Shown here piece by piece: positions 60,101 to 64,000 of a DNA stretch of 64,000 bases. Where the stretch lies: contig JAVZRN010000003.1 in the NCBI GenBank assembly GCA_038880555.1, positions 1 through 64,000 on the forward strand, in the 5' to 3' direction. Below the pieces are notes generated by a model, which saw only the letters and a list, made by a program, of their open reading frames with translations, was not told the origin of the DNA and did not search any database. The stretch comes from Candidatus Bathyarchaeia archaeon (GTDB lineage Archaea > Thermoproteota > Bathyarchaeia > Bathyarchaeales > Bathycorpusculaceae). The position numbers and the translations under genes are program-made. The first letter of the stretch is position 1. The number at the start of each line of letters is the position of its first letter.

Positions 60101-61197
60101 ATACTGAAACGGCTAAAAGGTCTGCTGGAAGGTGGGGCTTCACGGTTCTGGCGATAAGCGACGACCTCTACGGGCTCACGGTCTTCGAGAGCAACGCCGT
60201 TTCAATCGTCTGGGACGGCTTGGCCGTTTACGCCCAGAGCGTTGACTTGGAAAGGGGGCTTGTGGCCGTGAGGGTGAAGTACGCCTACGACGGCTTGCCC
60301 GTCGAGGGGGCTCGGGTCAGCTATGCTGGCTTGACGGCTTACACCAACGCGTCGGGCTGGGCTGTCTTCAACGCTTGGAACATTACTCGCGTCCCCTACG
60401 GAACCGCCGCCTACGCCTTGTCGGAGCCCCTGTATGGGCTGACGCTTTGTGCTCAAAGCTTGTCCGTTCAGTTTGCCAAAGAAAGCGCCGACACGATTTC
60501 CGTTTCAGCCAAGGCGCCCATATCCAACTTCGTCTTCGACGTGGTTAACCGCAAGCTTTCCTTCCACACGTCTGGGACGGCGGTGTGCCACTTGGACGGG
60601 ATGGGCAGGCCTCAGAAGGTCGAGGTGAACCGGGCTGTTTGGGAGGACTGGGTTTACAGGGATGAGGGCAACATCCTCATCATCTACGGGCTCTCGAGCT
60701 ACGTGGTTGTTTCTTGGCCTCTTCCGCCAGCCCAGCCAGAGCAGCCCCAGCAACCGCCCCAATACATCGCCATGGTTTCGCTCAGCGTTAGAAGCGTGGA
60801 CCTGGGCGTGCTCGCCCCTGGACAAACGGTCAACTTCACAATAAGCGTGTCGTGTAACGGCTCGGCTTCCATCGTCGGCTTGGAGTTCCTGCTCAAGCCC
60901 GAGTGGTTCGCGTTGAAGACCAAACTGCCCGTCACGGCGTCCAAGGGAACCGTGGAATTGGCTGTTGAGCTGGCCGTCCCGTCCAACGTGCAAGGCAAGT
61001 TCAGCGTCCCGTTCAAGCTGACGGCGGCGATTGAGGGCTCGACCATCTCCGCCAACGGGCTCGTAAACTTCACGGTGAGGAAGCCCTCTGAAGGAGTTGA
61101 GGGCGCCATCCTCGCCTATATGGCTGACCCCATCACCATCATCATCGTTCTGCTCACGGTTTTGGTCTTGGCTGCGGCTCTGAGGAGAAGGCGTTGA
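57112..61197 (+). CDS. Giant DUF2341 surface protein with seven Ig-like repeats
   Basis: 1361 residues. Signal peptide (1-31); DUF2341 domain about 35-135 (SWLYRKSHVINSASN, FGDVRFTDDDGTTLLDYWME, IYVYYGNSQATR); an insert about 140-365; a fibronectin-like unit about 366-465; seven repeats of 80-100 residues about 467-1120, each starting near W-D-[RK]-V and ending YGLTA; a C-terminal sandwich (LSVRSVDLGVLAPGQTVNFT) shared with the next gene; and a membrane helix (ITIIIVLLTVLVLAAAL) with RRRR. The DNA at about 57290-58170 is clearly more AT-rich than the rest, as if this head domain was exchanged. Probable adhesin or receptor-binding fibre. Confidence 0.8.
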   Translation: MKPKTLLIAIALSIALAALAIMAPQEPVKASGEGWLQSWLYRKSHVINSASNAGTNYPIRIKVYYGSGTDSGENVYLGGKCRTDFGDVRFTDDDGTTLLDYWMESKVDGDYAIFRVEVADDLSSNSATIYVYYGNSQATRADHPENLDVFSVREHQTSTSYYPNFRFSKPSASVIRVDSYTGGSSSLGEGYVFIIVPKSYLHGKKVRVYWNQYYSYSDSRDLAISRVLVLDTELLRSQTLSIADITSLFPYIELTHYPGPLGTSGWKGWRTDTSSVINLTTFTSEYVTLLIRVRDGWTGQTVMTDVDWLKILDSSDNVLITYDFSESVVMEQTGTYEDYGLYRKYVSPEPGHGEWGSEEIQPSGAGPLPPTLTSPANNTRFNPGASVVFTWIFSHVNQSESQSAYQFQLDDDSDFSSPVINTGKVTSSATQTQQTLPNTVGLYYWRVRVWDTQNIPSNYSDPRQIIVDRLEVYGAWVSDSRADVGSTQYCYWQLRYDYDDVVFDSSKGSVKVNGESATWNSQESRWEYASTKYSVGLYTYTLTFVDDTYGLTAITGTTELTIVFDRLEVYAYGVSDGRVNVGDSVVAWVKIRYAYDVVELDGSKGSVSIGGISALWSTQNSRWEISVSQSSVCHVDYATPSAVTDSLYGLTAISGSTVQRVVWDRVLVSHSGVTDGRVNVGDQSTVYFVLRYEYDNAPITDGVVYVNGSAASYSPQSGRWEISVSQSSVCSKAYYVSGVSGNAYGITAINHQASYPIVVWDKVLVVSGGVAKQRADVGSPVKVYFVLRYAYDDGLVTSGTVQINGTSASYNGTVERWEALVSRQAVGRFGFAVSSVVDGAYGLTALEDAAGPQYCIWDRIQIYDGGVSDTRHNVGGTVYVWFKARYEYDNATFDGSKGSLLINGTAASWDVVRWLITYSSNSVGRYAFTVSAVQDSQYGLTAFSMAVDTPYAVLDKVLVTISAANTRINIGSQAQISLDAVYAYDGTRFQGYVRLNDTETAKRSAGRWGFTVLAISDDLYGLTVFESNAVSIVWDGLAVYAQSVDLERGLVAVRVKYAYDGLPVEGARVSYAGLTAYTNASGWAVFNAWNITRVPYGTAAYALSEPLYGLTLCAQSLSVQFAKESADTISVSAKAPISNFVFDVVNRKLSFHTSGTAVCHLDGMGRPQKVEVNRAVWEDWVYRDEGNILIIYGLSSYVVVSWPLPPAQPEQPQQPPQYIAMVSLSVRSVDLGVLAPGQTVNFTISVSCNGSASIVGLEFLLKPEWFALKTKLPVTASKGTVELAVELAVPSNVQGKFSVPFKLTAAIEGSTISANGLVNFTVRKPSEGVEGAILAYMADPITIIIVLLTVLVLAAALRRRR

Positions 61198-61210
61198 TTT
61201 TTCTCTTGGA

Positions 61211-63328
61211 ATGGAAGCCTACGCACGCGTGTCCACGCTTCTTTTCATCGTCCTTTTAGGACTGGCCATGCTTCACGTTGAGCCCGTTGCGGCGTCTGAC
61301 GGCGAGCTTCCGCCCGGATGGGTTCCGGGCTACACTTATCGGAAGAAACACCTCATCGTCGGCGCCCCAAACGCCGGCGTCGGCTACCAGATGATGTTCA
61401 TCGTGCGAAGGGCGTCTGGAACGGACACCAACAACACGGTATACGTCAGCGCCAAGTGTAAGGAGGACTTCAGTGACGTGCGGTTCGCGGACGCGGATGG
61501 AAACGTTTTCCCCTACGCGATAACCTTCAAAAGCGCTGACGAGGCGTGGTTCTGGATCAAGCCCACCGTGGACCTAAGCACCAACCAATACATATACGTT
61601 TACTACGGAAACCCAGACGCTATGGACGAATCAAACATCGATAACACTTTCGTGTACGCCGAATCTTGGGACAACAGCACGCTGAACAGCCGCTGGACCG
61701 TAGATAACCAGGGAAACGGATACCAGATTGACACAGGTCAGAGGCGTTTGAAGCTGTTGCAAAATTGTAGGATAAAGTCGTCCAGGACAATATATTTCCC
61801 GAGCAGTTACGTCGTGGAAGGCTTTTACGCAGCCCAATACGATTCGCAGGACAACCGCAAATTCAAGATTGGCACGTGGGGCGAAGGAAGCGACGAGAAG
61901 AAAACGCTTTTCTGCATCCACAACGCACCTTGGAACGACGATCCCGGCGTAGCGTCTGTCGGCTTTAAAGCAGAGGTTTGGCTGTCAGGCCAGCAAATAC
62001 ACCACTACGCGGCCATTGGACATACAACCGTCGTAGACGGGGGCTCGGGATGGGGGTCGTATATAGAAACAACCGCAATGATAACCAGAAACAGCACCAA
62101 CCACATTACGGTGTGGATAGGCGGATACACGGCAACCCGTTCAAACACAGAGAGCCCTGACAGAATTTTCCTCGTATGCCAACTTATAAATTACGCTTAC
62201 ATCTACAACTTTAAAATCCGTAAATACGTGAATCCCGAGCCGAGCCATGGAACGTGGTTTGACGAGGAAAGCATAACGGTCACGCACGCGAGGCTCAACG
62301 TCAACGTGGAGCCGAGCTTCTTAAGCTACGTGGCCTTCACGTTGGACTATCCGACGAACGTCCTGTTTGCGCCTTGGAGCGGCATACTGACCACGGGAAG
62401 CCACACGCTTACGGTCCTAGACACAAAAATCCAAGTTAACGCCACACACGTCTACGGCTTCAAATGTTGGAAGAAGGGCGACGAGATCGTCAGCTTCGAC
62501 AAGAGCTACACGGTCCAGCTTCAGGCTGGAACCACAAACGTGGCATTGGTCTTCGTGGCCCACAACGTTTCGATAGTGAGCGACCCGGAGATGTACGTGC
62601 GCCTAGAGGTGGACGGCTGGCAAGTCCAGACGCCGACCAACATATTCCGCGGGACGGGCTACTACAACTTCCGCGTCCTGGACACCCAGCTATACTACAA
62701 CGCGACGCACATACTCCGCTTCTACGGCTGGTACGTGGACAACGTCTACATAGGCGGGTCCGACGAGGTCAACATCTACATAAGCTACAACACCCGCATA
62801 AAGCTGGCATACCGATACGTCGAGATACCAGCGCCTCCGCCCATGACCTTCAAAGCCCAAATCGTTGAGCTTGGCACAATACTGGCGGGCACAAGCAGGG
62901 ACTTCGCCATAACAGTAATCTTCGACGCCAACAGCCTATCAATCCAAAGCGTCGAGTTCACAGCCAAAGCCGAATGGCTCCAAGTGTTAGACCCGCTCCC
63001 AGCCTACGCCACAAAGGGCGTGGAAGCCGTCGGCACATTCACCATAAACTGCCGGCTAACGCTTCCACAGAACGTGCAAGGCTACTACACCATACCCTTC
63101 AAAATAACAGCCAAGACTAGCGGCGACGTGACCATAACCACGGCAAGCTACATAACATTCACGGCGACAACGACGCCAACGGCCGTGGAAGCCGTATCCG
63201 CCCAGCCCACATCAATTGTCGCCGGATACACGGAAACCATAATCCGCATAATAGGCAACCCCATAATCCTAATCCTACTCATAGCCCTAACAATATGGCT
63301 GGCAACATACACAATCAAAAAACGCTAA
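61211..63328 (+). CDS. DUF2341 surface protein, second copy
   Basis: 705 residues: signal peptide (VSTLLFIVLLGLAMLHVEPV), DUF2341 domain (GYTYRKKHLIVGAPNAGVGY, FSDVRFADADGN, IYVYYGNPDAMDE), a lectin/LamG-like segment about 155-345, two PEGA-like repeats about 355-535, and a C-terminal sandwich homologous to the previous protein (VQGYYTIPFKITA). It ends in an anchor (RIIGNPIILILLIALTIWLA) like that of the 56363 protein. The 61640-62230 part is more AT-rich than its flanks. Leader motif 61197-61203, 7 bases before ATG. Confidence 0.8.
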   Translation: MEAYARVSTLLFIVLLGLAMLHVEPVAASDGELPPGWVPGYTYRKKHLIVGAPNAGVGYQMMFIVRRASGTDTNNTVYVSAKCKEDFSDVRFADADGNVFPYAITFKSADEAWFWIKPTVDLSTNQYIYVYYGNPDAMDESNIDNTFVYAESWDNSTLNSRWTVDNQGNGYQIDTGQRRLKLLQNCRIKSSRTIYFPSSYVVEGFYAAQYDSQDNRKFKIGTWGEGSDEKKTLFCIHNAPWNDDPGVASVGFKAEVWLSGQQIHHYAAIGHTTVVDGGSGWGSYIETTAMITRNSTNHITVWIGGYTATRSNTESPDRIFLVCQLINYAYIYNFKIRKYVNPEPSHGTWFDEESITVTHARLNVNVEPSFLSYVAFTLDYPTNVLFAPWSGILTTGSHTLTVLDTKIQVNATHVYGFKCWKKGDEIVSFDKSYTVQLQAGTTNVALVFVAHNVSIVSDPEMYVRLEVDGWQVQTPTNIFRGTGYYNFRVLDTQLYYNATHILRFYGWYVDNVYIGGSDEVNIYISYNTRIKLAYRYVEIPAPPPMTFKAQIVELGTILAGTSRDFAITVIFDANSLSIQSVEFTAKAEWLQVLDPLPAYATKGVEAVGTFTINCRLTLPQNVQGYYTIPFKITAKTSGDVTITTASYITFTATTTPTAVEAVSAQPTSIVAGYTETIIRIIGNPIILILLIALTIWLATYTIKKR

Positions 63329-63372
63329 AACAATATTATTCCGTTAAACGTTACTAACAGAACATGAAAAAT

Positions 63373-63392
63373 TTTACCATCACAATGGTAAA
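63373..63392. terminator. Perfect hairpin after the last element gene
   Basis: TTTACCAT-CACA-ATGGTAAA: an 8-bp perfect stem with a 4-base loop, 45 bases after the DUF2341 stop and between convergent genes. AT-rich sequence follows. Archaeal terminators seldom need hairpins, so it might instead mark the element's border. The rest of 63329-63409 shows nothing else. Confidence 0.4.
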
Positions 63393-63409
63393 GGATTGAA
63401 TATAAAATT

Positions 63410-63938
63410 CTAAGTGTTTTTACCTAATTTCTGTTTCTTTAATAGGATATTTCCTACTTCTCTGTATTCTCCAAGCCAATACATTAACGCTTTATCCCTT
63501 GAGTATTTTTTCTCAATATGCACCGCCTCTTTTGTCCAATGAACCAAGTGTGGCTTCCAGGATATTGAATCTGATGCACCACACAGCACTCCAAATTAAC
63601 AGGGCACTCCTTAATGAGAAAGCTTCTGATAACTTCACCTCTTTGAGGGGTTAACCGCGTCTTTTCGAATTTATCTTCCTTTCTTGAAACTGAACCGCAA
63701 ATGCAAACAATATCCAGTTGATCTTTGGTGGGTATATTAATTCCAAATTCGCGGTCTTGTAATATCAACTCATATGTAAGGTTCTCCGGCCTGATCCCCA
63801 CCATAACGCATGGTGGATTAAAAGAATAAAAATGGAATGCTGCAGCCGTCATAATGTTTCGGCGAACGTCACCAAAACAACCGGAAAAGATGGCAAAGCA
63901 TAAATCCCTTGATATGCATCTTTCCTAAATTTTGCCAT
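63410..63938 (-). pseudogene. Flavin reductase-like FMN-binding protein, two frameshifts
   Basis: Three frame segments line up as one flavin-reductase domain protein of about 176 residues. Segment one from ATG 63938 (MAKFRKDAYQGIYALPSFPV); segment two (TAAAFHFYSFNPPCVMVGIR, then EFGINIPTKDQLDIV and ECPVNLECCVVHQI); segment three (EAVHIEKKYSRDKALMYWLG) to TAG at 63410. Breaks lie at the AAA/TTT run 63856-63858 and near TTTT 63530-63533. The span is 529 bases; two missing bases give 531, an exact codon multiple. Chromosomal gene flanking the element; decayed or mis-assembled. Confidence 0.75.
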
Positions 63939-64000
63939 ACGATAACACTGAATGTGTAGATGACTTAAGGTAGAGTTAAATTTTTTGAACACTAAAGAAT

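Larger units (their letters stand above)
30500..63400. mobile_element. Integrated virus- or plasmid-like element, about 33 kb
   Basis: The borders are judged from a change in base composition and gene content: GC-rich, codon usage heavy in GCC/GAC/AAG, few gaps, and almost only genes of unknown family. Inside are a ParB-like protein, a TFB-like protein, an integrase, a translocation ATPase, a MoxR/VWA pair, about 20 secreted or membrane proteins and large DUF2341 surface proteins. The ATTTTTC leader motif occurs only here. Left neighbour is the Nei region, right neighbour a flavin-reductase pseudogene. Terminal direct repeats were not found by eye, so ends may be off by several hundred bases. 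Confidence 0.65.

Overview
This window looks like a chromosomal segment of a TACK-group archaeon, most plausibly Bathyarchaeia. Supporting signs are the archaeal NurA-HerA-Mre11-Rad50 operon, TATA-type promoters, ribbon-helix-helix (RHH) regulators, archaeal tyrosine integrases beside tRNA genes, a GOLD-like membrane protein and DUF2341 surface proteins. The taxon is an inference; no rRNA or other firm marker is present.

Region 1 (1-7.1 kb) is accessory DNA: a PD-(D/E)XK nuclease touching a SWIM-finger IS6-like transposase, a 220-bp field of GGTCAC repeats, a MULE/IS256-like transposase, a frameshifted winged-helix/zinc-ribbon/Ig-like gene, and a tyrosine recombinase whose 5' end faces tRNA-Ile(GAU). 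Region 2 (7.27-17.1 kb) starts at tRNA-Arg(UCG) with an SSV/pNOB8-like integrase. It then carries an AT-rich type II restriction-modification set (endonuclease, two methyltransferases, winged-helix protein) and a compact operon of RHH proteins, a zinc-ribbon protein and a HerA/FtsK-like ATPase. The two tRNAs are back to back, each with an integrase at its 3' end: a double integration hotspot.

Region 3 (17.2-30.5 kb) is chromosomal and rich in DNA repair. It holds nurA-herA-mre11-rad50, a GOLD-like protein, a short Hsp20, a frameshifted GIY-YIG nuclease, a divergent family B DNA polymerase with a Walker-degenerate RadA paralog and two small proteins, and, divergently, an RHH regulator plus a Nei/Fpg glycosylase. 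A perfect 16-bp palindrome and a two-way TATA box lie between the divergent operons, suggesting a repressor-controlled damage-response unit.

Region 4 (about 30.5-63.4 kb) is a visibly GC-richer, densely packed element that I read as an undescribed provirus or plasmid-virus hybrid. It encodes a ParB-like protein, a TFIIB-like zinc-ribbon protein, a zinc-finger packaging/translocation ATPase, an integrase lacking its first catalytic Arg, a MoxR AAA+/VWA pair, about 20 membrane or secreted proteins (a dockerin-like protein, a CPBP protease, a CBM-like protein, two large DUF2341 adhesins), and a set of small basic proteins. Three system-level signals stand out. (a) Nine genes between 45.9 and 51.9 kb have otherwise unrelated bodies but share an N-terminal tag with two tyrosines, in eight cases exactly seven residues apart (Y-x7-Y). 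(b) About 18 copies of an ATTTTTC leader element sit just upstream of start codons on both strands, forming GAAAAAT-N4-ATTTTTC palindromes between divergent genes. (c) Four copies of an 18-bp palindrome related to TTTTCATAGCTATGAAAA may be the partition site of the ParB-like protein. A flavin-reductase pseudogene with two frameshifts ends the window. Several single-base frameshifts at short homopolymers in the flanking DNA could be decay or assembly error.
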